Below the pieces are notes generated by a model, which saw only the letters and a list, made by a program, of their open reading frames with translations, searched no databases and was not told the origin of the DNA. A DNA stretch of 64,000 nt. Origin: Ferruginibacter sp. Its GTDB lineage: Bacteria; Bacteroidota; Bacteroidia; Chitinophagales; Chitinophagaceae. This document shows, piece by piece, positions 56,016-64,000 of this stretch. Numbering within the stretch: position 1 is the first letter of the stretch; each line of letters starts with the position of its first letter. Position numbers and translations under genes: made by a program. The stretch covers positions 31,662-95,661 of the forward strand of contig JANXSK010000132.1 of assembly GCA_025352695.1 (NCBI GenBank), written 5' to 3'.

Positions 56016-56534
56016 TTATTTGGAAGTGACACTAGTTTCAAGCTCCCAGTGTCCATTTAATTTAAGTACTTTTTCAATTACATCCCGGCCACATCCATAT
56101 CCTCCGTTTATTGTTGAAATATATTTTGAAATTTGTTTAATCTCGTCTGTCGCATCAGCAGGGCAGCAAGGCAAACCTACCAATTGCATTGGGCCATAAT
56201 CAGGAATATCATCGCCCATGTATAAAACCTCATCCCATTTTAAATTGTGCTGTTGAACATATTCCAATAAAATATCCTTCTTGTGGTGTATCCCTAAAAA
56301 AATGTCTTTGATACCTAGCCCGGCTAATCGTTTCCGAACCGACTCCGATTTTCCACCAGAAATAATTACTACCCGGTATCCTTTTTTAATAGCAAGTTGC
56401 AATCCAAAGCCATCTTTGGTATTCATACTGCGAGCCATTTCGCCTTGTAAAACAATTACCAGGCTGGTAGCCAAAACACCGTCTATATCAAAAACAAACG
56501 TTTTTATTGACTTAAATAGAGATAACACATTCAT
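56016..56534 (-). CDS. kdsC: KdsC-like HAD phosphatase (3-deoxy-D-manno-octulosonate 8-phosphate phosphatase)
   Basis: A small HAD-superfamily (type C0, capless) phosphatase of 172 residues. It has FVFDIDGVLATS with the nucleophile Asp, VVIISGGKSESV, and the Mg-binding MGDDIPDYGPMQLVG. KdsC removes phosphate from Kdo-8-phosphate on the path to lipopolysaccharide core sugar Kdo. Substrate cannot be told apart from N-acylneuraminate cytidylyltransferase-linked phosphatases by sequence alone. It is the upstream partner of ubiA-like and maf. Confidence 0.85.
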   Translation of the reverse strand: MNVLSLFKSIKTFVFDIDGVLATSLVIVLQGEMARSMNTKDGFGLQLAIKKGYRVVIISGGKSESVRKRLAGLGIKDIFLGIHHKKDILLEYVQQHNLKWDEVLYMGDDIPDYGPMQLVGLPCCPADATDEIKQISKYISTINGGYGCGRDVIEKVLKLNGHWELETSVTSK

Positions 56535-56600
56535 GCTGCGATGGAAATTTGTATGGGGTTAAACAGTTGTATAAAATAGCCCTCTTTTAAAACTATGCAG

Positions 56601-56840
56601 TTACTTTTTTTGGTTATCCCTCCATTCGTACACCCAGGTACTTTGTATCATTTCCAAATGTCCTTCGTTGCTTTGTTCAGCGGTACCTGCAAAATTAGAA
56701 ATTTCTAAAATCCATTTATGCAGGTCTGTAAAGCGTAAGCGGTAAATTCTGCCTTCATTAAAATCATCACCAAAACGTTCATATAACTTCATAGCTATAT
56801 CTTCATAATCGTTCCAATGTATCGGCGGCTCAAAAATCAT
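56601..56840 (-). CDS. iscX: IscX-like protein
   Basis: A 79-residue acidic protein matching IscX (YfhJ), a frataxin-like regulator that binds IscS and iron. Key pieces are HWNDYEDIAMKLYERFGDDF, LRFTDLHKWILEISNF, and EMIQSTWVYEWRD; the FTDLHKW segment is the family hallmark. It sits 121 bases downstream of a 2Fe-2S ferredoxin gene on the same strand, as in isc operons (fdx-iscX). The rest of that operon (iscS, iscU, hscA, hscB) is not here. Confidence 0.88.
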   Translation of the reverse strand: MIFEPPIHWNDYEDIAMKLYERFGDDFNEGRIYRLRFTDLHKWILEISNFAGTAEQSNEGHLEMIQSTWVYEWRDNQKK

Positions 56841-56961
56841 AATACTTAGTTTTATAAATTGCTTAATCGTTTAAAGACGAACATTGCAAATTTGATTAAC
56901 TTTTATTTTAAAGAAAATTTCAATTGACGGAATTGAAAAGTGCACATTAATTAATGGAGGT

Positions 56962-57297
56962 TTATTCTCCCAAAAACTGTGACTGGTCAGGTAAAGTTAA
57001 CACAATGTTGCCAGCGCCATTTTGTAAAACACACTGGCATCCTAACCTGGAATTAATACGCGGATTAATAGCTCTGTCAATAAAATCTTCTTCCCTGTCA
57101 TTTAGTTCTTCTAAAAATTGATCGCCTTGTTCTATATAAACATGACAGGTACTGCAGGCACAAACCCCACCACAATTGTGATGAAGATTAATGTTATTTA
57201 TCAGCGCCACTTCAAGTAGTGATTGTCCTTCTTCAACTCCGGTAAAAGTTATTGGTTCAAGACCTTTTTGTTCGAATTTATAAGTAATGGTATACAT
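56962..57297 (-). CDS. fdx: 2Fe-2S ferredoxin, ISC type
   Basis: A 111-residue electron carrier of the adrenodoxin/Fdx class. The four cluster cysteines follow CGGVCACSTCHVYI and LGCQCVL: C-x5-C-x2-C with the fourth near residue 90. In isc operons it supplies electrons for Fe-S cluster assembly or persulfide reduction. It is followed by iscX, repeating the fdx-iscX end of the E. coli isc operon without its other genes. Confidence 0.92.
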   Translation of the reverse strand: MYTITYKFEQKGLEPITFTGVEEGQSLLEVALINNINLHHNCGGVCACSTCHVYIEQGDQFLEELNDREEDFIDRAINPRINSRLGCQCVLQNGAGNIVLTLPDQSQFLGE

Positions 57298-57488
57298 AAT
57301 TTGTAAAGATCGGGATGCAAACCTACTGTAGAATTATCAATTAAGGAAAACTTATCCTGAGATATTATTATTATAGTTATTGAAGATTACAGGCTAATTA
57401 AAATTATCTTACCATAACAACTTAAAATATTTGCAATTAAAAAAGCATTTCGCTATTTTTCCTTTTATTAATCAACAATTACTGCTAC

Positions 57489-58136
57489 ATGAAATATAAT
57501 AAAATACCTGCATCCATATTTTTTATAGCTTCAATACTTTTGCTCTTAAATGCCTGCAATAATGGAACTGAGCATAAAACGAAAACCAACATAAATAAAG
57601 ATACTACGGTAAAAGACAATCCTATAAAAGAAGAAAAGCTACCATTGAGAAAAGCTCCTGTAATAAATATTAATGATACGCTGGCTAATAAATATATAGT
57701 GCTTTGTATAAAAGACAGTGCAGCTACAAGTGACCGTATTGCTGCTAAATTAGGCGCCATTTATGGTGTTAAATTGGCAGCCATTATTAAAAAGAATGGT
57801 TTAAAAGTAACTGGTGCTCCTATGGCCTGGTATAAAAGTCAGAAGGCTCCTTACTTTTTTGAAGCGGGTTTACCAGTAGATAAAAAACCTGGCAAATTAC
57901 CGGCTGGCGTAACAATAAAACAAATTGTAACCGACAGTGTGGTAGTAGCTCATTTTTATGGCCCACATGATTTAACTGTGCAGGCGTATACTGCATTACA
58001 GGACTGGCTAAAAGATCACAAGAAAAAATTAATTCATCCTCCCTACGAAATTTACATAGATGATCCACTGGATAAAAACGGCAAACTAAAAGATCCTTAT
58101 AAAGTGCAAACAGATATTGTATTTACCTGGCAATAA
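57489..58136 (+). CDS. GyrI-like effector-binding-domain lipoprotein
   Basis: A 215-residue lipoprotein (lipobox LLLNAC, Cys23) with a charged linker (about 25-60) and a GyrI-like/BmrR effector-binding domain. Landmarks are GAPMAWYKSQKAPYFFEAGL, VAHFYGPHDLTVQAYTALQD, WLKDHKKKLIHPPYEIYIDD, and the closing KVQTDIVFTWQ. Such domains bind small hydrophobic molecules and usually sit behind DNA-binding domains; here the domain is exported instead, which suggests a periplasmic binding role. It is convergent with the DUF2520 gene (five bases between stops). Confidence 0.82.
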   Translation: MKYNKIPASIFFIASILLLLNACNNGTEHKTKTNINKDTTVKDNPIKEEKLPLRKAPVININDTLANKYIVLCIKDSAATSDRIAAKLGAIYGVKLAAIIKKNGLKVTGAPMAWYKSQKAPYFFEAGLPVDKKPGKLPAGVTIKQIVTDSVVVAHFYGPHDLTVQAYTALQDWLKDHKKKLIHPPYEIYIDDPLDKNGKLKDPYKVQTDIVFTWQ

Positions 58137-58141
58137 GTACA

Positions 58142-58900
58142 CTACCGCTCCATAATGCTATCCGTTATTTTTAAATATAGGTTATGTATTTTGGGATATG
58201 CGGATAATAACTTTAAATGTTTTTCGAGTGTTTTAATATCTTTTCTTATTGCAGGACCAGTTCTCATTTCATTTGGCGAATGATTGCGAAGCCGTAAAGC
58301 AGTTTCTTCAATTAAAGGTAATAATAATTTAAAATCGGCACCTTCTTTACTGCAATATTCAAATGCCAATGCATACAGGTGATTTGTAAAATTACTCACC
58401 AATACAGCTGCTACATGTAGTTTTAGCCTCAACTCATCATTTGCTTTACTAACATTACTAGAAATGGAAAGTGCAAAATTTTGCAATATTGTAATGGCCG
58501 CTTCGGTATTTGCATCTATCAATAAAGGAATATCCTGGTGCAACTTCATATTATGTTTACGCAAACTCTGTAAAGGATACAAAACGCCATAATTATTAGT
58601 AACATTTTTTAAAACATCTTTAGAAACAGAACCAGCTGTATGTACTACCAACTTGTCTCCCAGACTATAGGTTTCATCTAACTGGCTCATGGCAGTATCT
58701 GTAACTGCTATCAAAAATAAGGCGGCAGTTTTATCTATCAAGCTGCTATTAACAGCAAACGCACAGTTTAATTCAGTGGCCAATACCTGAGCGTTATAGA
58801 CATCTCGGCTAACAACCTGCAATATTTCATGACCAGCATTTTTAATGAGTCTTCCCAACACCGTAGCTACATTACCTGCACCAATAATTACAATCCTCAT
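58142..58900 (-). CDS. Rossmann-fold / DUF2520 protein (F420-NADP oxidoreductase-like)
   Basis: A 252-residue NAD(P)-binding protein. The N-terminal dinucleotide motif is IVIIGAGNVATVLGRLI (GxGxxA), then FLIAVTDTAMSQL and KLVVHTAGSVSKDVL. The C-terminal DUF2520 helical half includes LKLHVAAVLVSNFTNHLYAL and HSPNEMRTGPAIRKDI. It resembles ketopantoate reductase and ProC folds in overall shape; since no panE was found, it is a weak candidate for that step. The start is 21 bases from the divergent hydrolase gene. Confidence 0.87.
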   Translation of the reverse strand: MRIVIIGAGNVATVLGRLIKNAGHEILQVVSRDVYNAQVLATELNCAFAVNSSLIDKTAALFLIAVTDTAMSQLDETYSLGDKLVVHTAGSVSKDVLKNVTNNYGVLYPLQSLRKHNMKLHQDIPLLIDANTEAAITILQNFALSISSNVSKANDELRLKLHVAAVLVSNFTNHLYALAFEYCSKEGADFKLLLPLIEETALRLRNHSPNEMRTGPAIRKDIKTLEKHLKLLSAYPKIHNLYLKITDSIMER

Positions 58901-58907
58901 ATATTAT

Positions 58908-58915
58908 TATCTTTG
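58908..58915 (+). promoter_or_regulatory. -7 promoter box (TATCTTTG) of the alpha/beta hydrolase, nearly leaderless
   Basis: Exact TAnnTTTG ending only six bases before the ATG at 58922, so transcription should start within a few bases of the start codon. It also decides the start: further upstream in-frame ATGs precede the promoter. Confidence 0.6.
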
Positions 58916-58921
58916 TTTATT

Positions 58922-59767
58922 ATGAAATTAAAGCAAAAATTAGCAATAACATATATAAGAACAAAATTTAAAATACTATCATTTGTTTCAAATAGAAAAA
59001 CTGCTGCATTGGCGTTTCAATTGTTTTGTACGCCTTATCTAAAATCGGATAGTAAAAAACCAGCCGTATTCGCTTCGGCAGAATTATTGAATTTTACATT
59101 AAACGGATTAAATGTTCAGGGCTATCGGTGGAACAAAGACAAAGCTAAAAAGATATTAATACTACATGGTTTTGGGTCGGCCGCTCATAATTTTTACAGT
59201 TATATGACCGCCATGATAACTAAAGGCTATCAAGTGCTTGCTTTTGATGCGCCTGCTCACGGCAACAGTGAAGGCAAAACTATCAATGCCATGGAATATT
59301 GTCAAATGATTGAAAAAGTAATTGAGCTGTATGGCCCTATCAATAGTTTTCTGGCGCATTCTTTTGGTGGTATTGCGCTTAGTCTTGCCATGGAAAAAAC
59401 TATTCATGATGAAAATACTAAAATAGTTTTTATAGCGCCTGCAACAGAAACAACTACAGCTATAGACAGTGCTTTTGCATTATTAAAAATTAAAGACTTG
59501 AACGTAAGAAAAGCATTTGATAAAATTATTTTTGATAAAGGCGGTAAGCCAACTGAATGGTATTCTATAAAAAGAGCTATGAAAAAAATTAAAGCTAGCA
59601 TCTTATGGATACATGATGAAGAGGATAATATTACTCCTTTAAAAGATGCTTTAAGAGTAAAAGAAGAAGGCTATCAAAATATTGAATTTGTTATTACCAA
59701 AGGACTGGGCCATAGGAAAATTTACAGGGACACTACTATTCAAAAAAAAATAGTTGAGTTTCTTTAA
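58922..59767 (+). CDS. Alpha/beta hydrolase
   Basis: A 281-residue serine hydrolase. The oxyanion region is ILILHGFGSAAHNFYSY, the nucleophile elbow FLAHSFGGIALSLA, the acidic residue in ILWIHDEEDNITPL, and the catalytic His in VITKGLGHRKIY. An upstream in-frame start at 58829 would add 31 residues, but the -7 box at 58908 lies downstream of it, so 58922 is chosen. The long N-terminal helix (residues 1-45) before the core could be a lid or membrane-facing part. Substrate unknown. It is divergent from the DUF2520 gene. Confidence 0.85.
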   Translation: MKLKQKLAITYIRTKFKILSFVSNRKTAALAFQLFCTPYLKSDSKKPAVFASAELLNFTLNGLNVQGYRWNKDKAKKILILHGFGSAAHNFYSYMTAMITKGYQVLAFDAPAHGNSEGKTINAMEYCQMIEKVIELYGPINSFLAHSFGGIALSLAMEKTIHDENTKIVFIAPATETTTAIDSAFALLKIKDLNVRKAFDKIIFDKGGKPTEWYSIKRAMKKIKASILWIHDEEDNITPLKDALRVKEEGYQNIEFVITKGLGHRKIYRDTTIQKKIVEFL

Positions 59768-60289
59768 TCTAAGAATTTAATTGAATTGACCAATATTATA
59801 TTCTATTTTCACTTGCGTAATTTCCGAACATAAAGGTTACTAATACTTTATTATTAAAAAAAAAGTGACGCCTATAAAATAAATAGTTTCTAATAATGTT
59901 ATGGATAGTTATAGTATCAATTAATCCTATTACATTCTTTAGTCTATTACATCTATTACATTTTTTTAAATTAAGTAATCATCACTCAAAGTAAAAAATT
60001 AATTTAATTTAATATCAAACTATGAAAACTTTGAAACAAAATAACACACTAACCATCGTGATAAATTTTAGTGAAAGGCCAAAAATATTGTTCTAAACTA
60101 AAATATTTCCCGCTTTTTTACACTGCAGCCAAACGATACATTATTTCTATTAATCAATAATTATTTAAAAATTGATTTTAAAAAAGTGTTGACTTTTTTT
60201 TAGTAAAAATATGTTTAGACTTAGCCTGTAATTGAGGTGTATTGAAACTCAAAAAATCCTGTACAATCCTATATTAAAAACTATATCCA
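59768..60289. other. 522-base A/T-rich spacer upstream of a large secreted protein
   Basis: Holds a promoter candidate at 60189-60217 (next entry) and otherwise A/T-rich sequence with short homopolymer runs. I see no gene, and no strong hairpin near the hydrolase stop. Confidence 0.4.
60189..60217 (+). promoter_or_regulatory. Promoter candidate of the beta-helix protein
   Basis: TTGAC at 60189 and TATGTTTA at 60210 (near TAnnTTTG), 16 bases apart. The start codon is 72 bases further on, giving a long leader. Confidence 0.35.
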
Positions 60290-63200
60290 TTGAAATCCTT
60301 ATCTGTTATTTTATATTTACTCATTTTATCAACTGTTGCAAATGCAAAGAATTACTATATTTCCTTTACTGGAAATGATGCTAATGATGGATTAACAATT
60401 TTAACTCCATGGAAAACAATTGCAAAATTGCACAATTTTACATTTGCTGCTAATGATAGCATTCTTTTCAAACGTGGCGATACTTTTTATGGGGGTATAA
60501 TAATTAATAGGTCAAACTTAAACTTTGACGCTTATGGGACAGGTTCCAAACCAATTATTACAGGATTATCAACTGTTTCTGGGTGGGTAGGCTTAGGTGG
60601 GAACTTGTATGAAGCTCCCGTAACAGGAGTAAGTGCTGATGTAAATCTTGTATTAAGAGATGGCAAAATCCAACAGGTGGGAAGGTATCCCAATGCAGCG
60701 ACAGCTAATGGTGGATATTTAACTTACACATCAGGAAATATAACAGCTTTAAATGGTGTTGTTAATTCAAATATAACAAATTGGACAGGTGCAGAGATTG
60801 TTATAAGGCCTAATAGGTGGTCAATCTATAAATCTACTGTATTAAGTCATTCAGGTACTACAATAAATTTTGCTCCAATAACAGATGTACCAAGAGCAAA
60901 CTTTGGTTATTTTTTTCAACGAGACAGTAGAACGCTAGATATTGATGGCGAATGGTGGTATGACGCTGTGAATAGTAAGCTACGAGTATACTCAACTGTA
61001 AACCCTTCTACTTATAATTATCAAATAGCAACAGTGGATATCCTTATTAAAAATAATGTATATTATAGTAATATCTCTATTAAAAATTTATCGTTTAACG
61101 GTTCTGGACGAAAAACAATTTGGATGAATAGCGGGAGAAACCATATTGTACAAAATTGTGATGTAATAAACAGTGGAATCAATGGTATTGAATTAAACTA
61201 CTCTTTTAATGTTTGGGTAGATAACTGCAAAGTGAAAAATACTTTAGGTACAGCTATAAAGATGATGCAAAATGACCCATTTCCCATCATGTCAAAAATA
61301 ACTAACTGTACTGTAGATAGTACGGCTATGATTGCAGGTATGGAAAATACAGATAATTATAACGGAAGTAATGGTATTATTAATAAAGCTAACAAAGCAA
61401 TAGTTCAAAATTGCTCCGTAACAAATAGTGGCTATGTAGCAATTGAATGGCAAGGAAGTGATGTTGTAATAAAATATAATTATGTAAATAAATTTTGTTC
61501 TGTAAGGGATGATGGTGCGGGAATTTATACTTATCAAGGTAGGCAAGGTTCTTTACCATATTATTACAATAGAATGTTTATCGGTAACATTATTCTCAAT
61601 GGAATAGGCGCAAATAATGGAACTGATGATCTTAAAGGAACCAGTGTAAATGGTATTTATTTTGACGAGGGTACACATAATGTTATAATCGATAGTAATA
61701 CTATCGCTTTTGTTCCCGGAGCTGGTATTTTTGGTAATAGTAATGATAGCCTGACTATTAGAAATAATACTTCGTTTAACAATGGCTTTAGTCATGGTTT
61801 AAATAGACTTCCAAAATCTTCGCTTGTAAGGAATATAGTTTGTATAAAAAATATATTCTACCCATATCGATTTGGATATAGAAATATAGCTATTGACAAT
61901 CCTACTCTAATTACAAAAGAAGCCGATATTTCAGCAATGGGTAATTTAGATAGCAACTATTACTCACTAAAAAGCGGAAAAGATACATCGTTATATGCTG
62001 TTACTACAAACGCAAATCTTTCTAATTATACCCAAAACGCATATAATTTTGCGTATTTAACCACAACTTTAGGAATTGAAACGCACTCTACAAATGTTGT
62101 TAATACAGGAACCCTTGAATATAATGCAAGTAATACACCTAAAGTAATTTTATTTGTTGGATTTAGTAAAAAGGATATTTTCGGTAATATTTTTAATGAT
62201 TCTGTAACAATACCTTCATGGAATAGTAAGGTACTTATTGCAAATGGCTCTAATAATAGTAACAAAGCGCCTTTGGCCAATGGGGGAATCGATAAAATTC
62301 TTACCTTACCTACTGATTCTACAATATTAACTGGTACTGGAACAGATTTGGATGGAACAATAATTAGTTATGCATGGGTAAATATTTCCGGTCCGTCAAC
62401 AGGAATAGTGGTTTCAACAAATTTTGCAACTACAGCAATAATTAATCTAGTTCAGGGTGTGTACCAATTTGAATTAACTGTAAAAGATAATCTCGGAGCA
62501 ATCGGAAAAGACACTGTTCAAGTAACGCTTAATCCTCCTGTTAACCAAATTCTAAAGGCAGATGCGGGAAGCGACATTTTACTTTTTTTACCAATAAACT
62601 CAACAAAACTAAAAGGTAGTGCTACAGGTATTATTACTAGCTATACCTGGACAAAAATTTTAGGCCCTGAACAATTTACAATTGTCACCCCCAATAGCCC
62701 AGCTACTCAAATTAATAATTTGGTAATAGGAAACTATATTTTTCAATTTAAAGTAATTGACAGTGCCGGAATTTCAGCGTTAGCAAATATTAATATAACG
62801 GTAGTAGGTATTTTACCTGTTAAATTAATTAATTTTACAACGAAAAATAGTAATGATAAAATTGTACTTCAGTGGGAGGTTTCATCAGAAATTAATGTAA
62901 GTCATTATGCAATTGAAAGAAGTGATGATGGGCATAACTTTGCAAACATTGGTCAATTAAATGCAAATAATCTACTCGATATTCAAATAAATTATAATTT
63001 TAATGATAACCTTCCTTTTGAAGGCATTAACTATTACCGTCTAGTAATGATCGATAAAAATGGTATGTTTACTTATAGCAAAACAATTTCAGTACTCGTA
63101 AATAATGCACCTTCATTTACATTAAACACTATCTCTATTTCATTAGTCAATACAAACATAAAAATGGTTATCAACAGTAATTATAATTTAATAATGAATA

Positions 63201-63370
63201 TAATTATTGGTGATATTAGTGGTAGAATCATTTTTACAAATTCTATTCAACTTCAAAAAGGATATAATGTTATTGAAAAGAAAATTCATTCATTAAATAC
63301 CGGAATGTATTATGCAAAATTGTTTTCTCGTAATCAAATTGTAACAAAGGCTTTGTTAAGCGGAGATTAA
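60290..63370 (+). CDS. Secreted right-handed beta-helix protein with PKD domains and T9SS sorting domain
   Basis: A 1,026-residue surface or secreted protein. Signal peptide MKSLSVILYLLILSTVANA; parallel beta-helix repeats over about 20-610 (NVYYSNISIKNLSFNGSG, NHIVQNCDVINSGINGIELN, ITNCTVDSTAMIAG, HNVIIDSNTIAFVPG). Two PKD-like domains follow at about 665-840 (LPTDSTILTGTGTDLDGTII and TSYTWTKILGPEQF). A fibronectin-like stretch and a type A sorting tail close it (VLQWEVSSEINVSHYAIERS, NTGMYYAKLFSRNQ). The start is TTG at 60290; an in-frame stop is at 60275. It probably binds or degrades a polysaccharide after type IX export. No partner enzymes adjoin. Confidence 0.88.
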   Translation: MKSLSVILYLLILSTVANAKNYYISFTGNDANDGLTILTPWKTIAKLHNFTFAANDSILFKRGDTFYGGIIINRSNLNFDAYGTGSKPIITGLSTVSGWVGLGGNLYEAPVTGVSADVNLVLRDGKIQQVGRYPNAATANGGYLTYTSGNITALNGVVNSNITNWTGAEIVIRPNRWSIYKSTVLSHSGTTINFAPITDVPRANFGYFFQRDSRTLDIDGEWWYDAVNSKLRVYSTVNPSTYNYQIATVDILIKNNVYYSNISIKNLSFNGSGRKTIWMNSGRNHIVQNCDVINSGINGIELNYSFNVWVDNCKVKNTLGTAIKMMQNDPFPIMSKITNCTVDSTAMIAGMENTDNYNGSNGIINKANKAIVQNCSVTNSGYVAIEWQGSDVVIKYNYVNKFCSVRDDGAGIYTYQGRQGSLPYYYNRMFIGNIILNGIGANNGTDDLKGTSVNGIYFDEGTHNVIIDSNTIAFVPGAGIFGNSNDSLTIRNNTSFNNGFSHGLNRLPKSSLVRNIVCIKNIFYPYRFGYRNIAIDNPTLITKEADISAMGNLDSNYYSLKSGKDTSLYAVTTNANLSNYTQNAYNFAYLTTTLGIETHSTNVVNTGTLEYNASNTPKVILFVGFSKKDIFGNIFNDSVTIPSWNSKVLIANGSNNSNKAPLANGGIDKILTLPTDSTILTGTGTDLDGTIISYAWVNISGPSTGIVVSTNFATTAIINLVQGVYQFELTVKDNLGAIGKDTVQVTLNPPVNQILKADAGSDILLFLPINSTKLKGSATGIITSYTWTKILGPEQFTIVTPNSPATQINNLVIGNYIFQFKVIDSAGISALANINITVVGILPVKLINFTTKNSNDKIVLQWEVSSEINVSHYAIERSDDGHNFANIGQLNANNLLDIQINYNFNDNLPFEGINYYRLVMIDKNGMFTYSKTISVLVNNAPSFTLNTISISLVNTNIKMVINSNYNLIMNIIIGDISGRIIFTNSIQLQKGYNVIEKKIHSLNTGMYYAKLFSRNQIVTKALLSGD

Positions 63371-63810
63371 AAATAATAATTCAATACCGTTTGTTTAATC
63401 GAAATTAATACAATTATTGGAGTAACAGACATTTATATTGGTGTTAATTATTGAACCCACATTGCAGCTAAGGACTTTAAAAATCCTGTAAACACTTGGC
63501 TCTTGCAATTTCGATTGTTTTTTTGTTTACTACGGATTTTCGTTTTCGGAACGGCTGGTGTTTTAAATTGAGAATGTCTAATAGCACTTTTAGGTGCTCG
63601 TTTGGCACAGAGCATTTACGGTTAGATACCTTGTTATCAAAAGTATTTTGACCTGTTGTGGTGATTACTTTTTGTGTATTGGCAATGCGTATTATTTCAC
63701 TCCAGTTGTTTTTTACCTGTTTTGCTGTAAGCCATCGTCTAAGCCATCTCAGAACTTTTATTTTTGGTCCAATTTTGCGGCAGCAGCTCGTTTAATACCA
63801 AATATAAATT
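63371..63810. other. 440-base stretch with an unrecognised minus-strand open frame
   Basis: On the minus strand a frame without ATG stays open for about 100 codons, down to a TAA at 63477. Its translation (RKIGPKIKVLRWLRRWLTAK, VLLDILNLKHQPFRKRKSVV, NKKTIEIARAKCLQDF) looks protein-like and basic. It may be the remains of another gene of the element or of a gene hit by it. I do not recognise it. Confidence 0.35.
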
Positions 63811-64000
63811 TTACTTAGTCCAATTTATTCCTGAGAAGATGTATGGAAATCCACAAGTACTTTTTATCTTGTCTGCATTTAATGACTTTATTGCTTCGGT
63901 TATAAATTCACTTACCTCATCGAGCGTTTTATAGAGCTTATTGGTAAATTTTCTTTTGAGGATGGCCCAAATGTTTTCTGCCGGGTTTAATTCAGGGCTG
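63811..64000 (-). CDS. IS630-family transposase, C-terminal end (cut by window edge)
   Basis: The minus strand is open for 62 codons from the right edge to a TAA at 63811. The translation SPELNPAENIWAILKRKFTN contains the last catalytic Glu of the DDE_3 domain (NPAEN) and continues LYKTLDEVSEFITEAIKSLN, typical of IS630/ISSoc-type transposases. The rest lies outside. Its sequence is intact here, so the element might be active, unlike the IS1595 remnant. Confidence 0.8.
   Translation of the reverse strand, partial: SPELNPAENIWAILKRKFTNKLYKTLDEVSEFITEAIKSLNADKIKSTCGFPYIFSGINWTK

Noticed and set aside
1..64000. tRNA genes and CRISPR arrays
   Set aside because: No T-loop-like GGTTCGAATCC motif in a cloverleaf context and no regularly spaced repeats were seen by eye.

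Overview
The window reads as chromosomal DNA of a low-GC member of the Bacteroidota, most likely a Chitinophagaceae relative. This rests on lineage-typical families (DUF4270 and DUF6089 envelope proteins, a DUF2851 protein, a one-domain GlgA-like protein, TonB-dependent receptors, a cargo protein with a type IX secretion tail). It also rests on the promoters: several genes are preceded by the Bacteroidota -7 box TAnnTTTG, and Shine-Dalgarno sequences are largely absent. No rRNA, tRNA or CRISPR array was seen.

Layout. 1-7989: a FecA-like TonB receptor cut by the left edge, an nrnA-FKBP operon, ndk, a TraB/GumN lipoprotein with a UbiD-like decarboxylase, and a DUF6089 barrel. 8223-13567: rluF, rlmB, metK, a DUF4270 lipoprotein and the GlgA-like protein. 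13677-20456: panC, a flippase-like membrane protein, ppk1 and ppx (both starting with TTG), panB and an O-methyltransferase. 20581-29202: a BtuB-like TonB receptor, an antiquitin-type aldehyde dehydrogenase next to an ornithine/lysine-type aminotransferase, a sugar-isomerase-like protein, a VIT1-type transporter and a CDF metal transporter with a Cys-rich tail. 29203-38441: valS, a small secreted GldM-C-like protein, a LytS/LytTR two-component system, a SIMPL protein, and an Lrp regulator divergent from ahcY.

38.7-50.4 kb is an accessory region full of broken genes. It holds a barrel protein whose signal peptide is out of frame by one base in an A-run, a dead antitoxin/PIN toxin pair, and a perfect 30-bp palindrome. 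It also holds an alpha-L-rhamnosidase killed twice, a secreted protein whose frame hinges on a TGTAT pentamer repeat, a decayed membrane protein, a DUF2200 pseudogene and a 1,000-bp IS1595-family element with recognisable 20-bp ends and a dead transposase. Intact genes inside it are an ABC exporter, a YitT protein, a luciferase-like monooxygenase and a Gdx/SugE exporter.

50.7-59.8 kb is ordinary again: lipA, OsmC, a DUF2851 protein, then the minus-strand series DUF2520, ferredoxin, iscX, kdsC-like, ubiA-like and maf (a plus-strand GyrI-like lipoprotein gene lies between the DUF2520 gene and the ferredoxin), and an alpha/beta hydrolase with a nearly leaderless promoter. The right end has a 1,026-residue beta-helix/PKD protein of the type IX secretion kind, followed by the 3' end of an IS630-family transposase running off the edge.

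The best leads for something undescribed are a dispersed repeat of about 65 bp seen three times (29131, 38520, 48112), the pentamer-controlled secreted protein at 44.9 kb, the 30-bp palindrome at 39461, and the contrast between one gene-decay zone and perfectly intact flanks.
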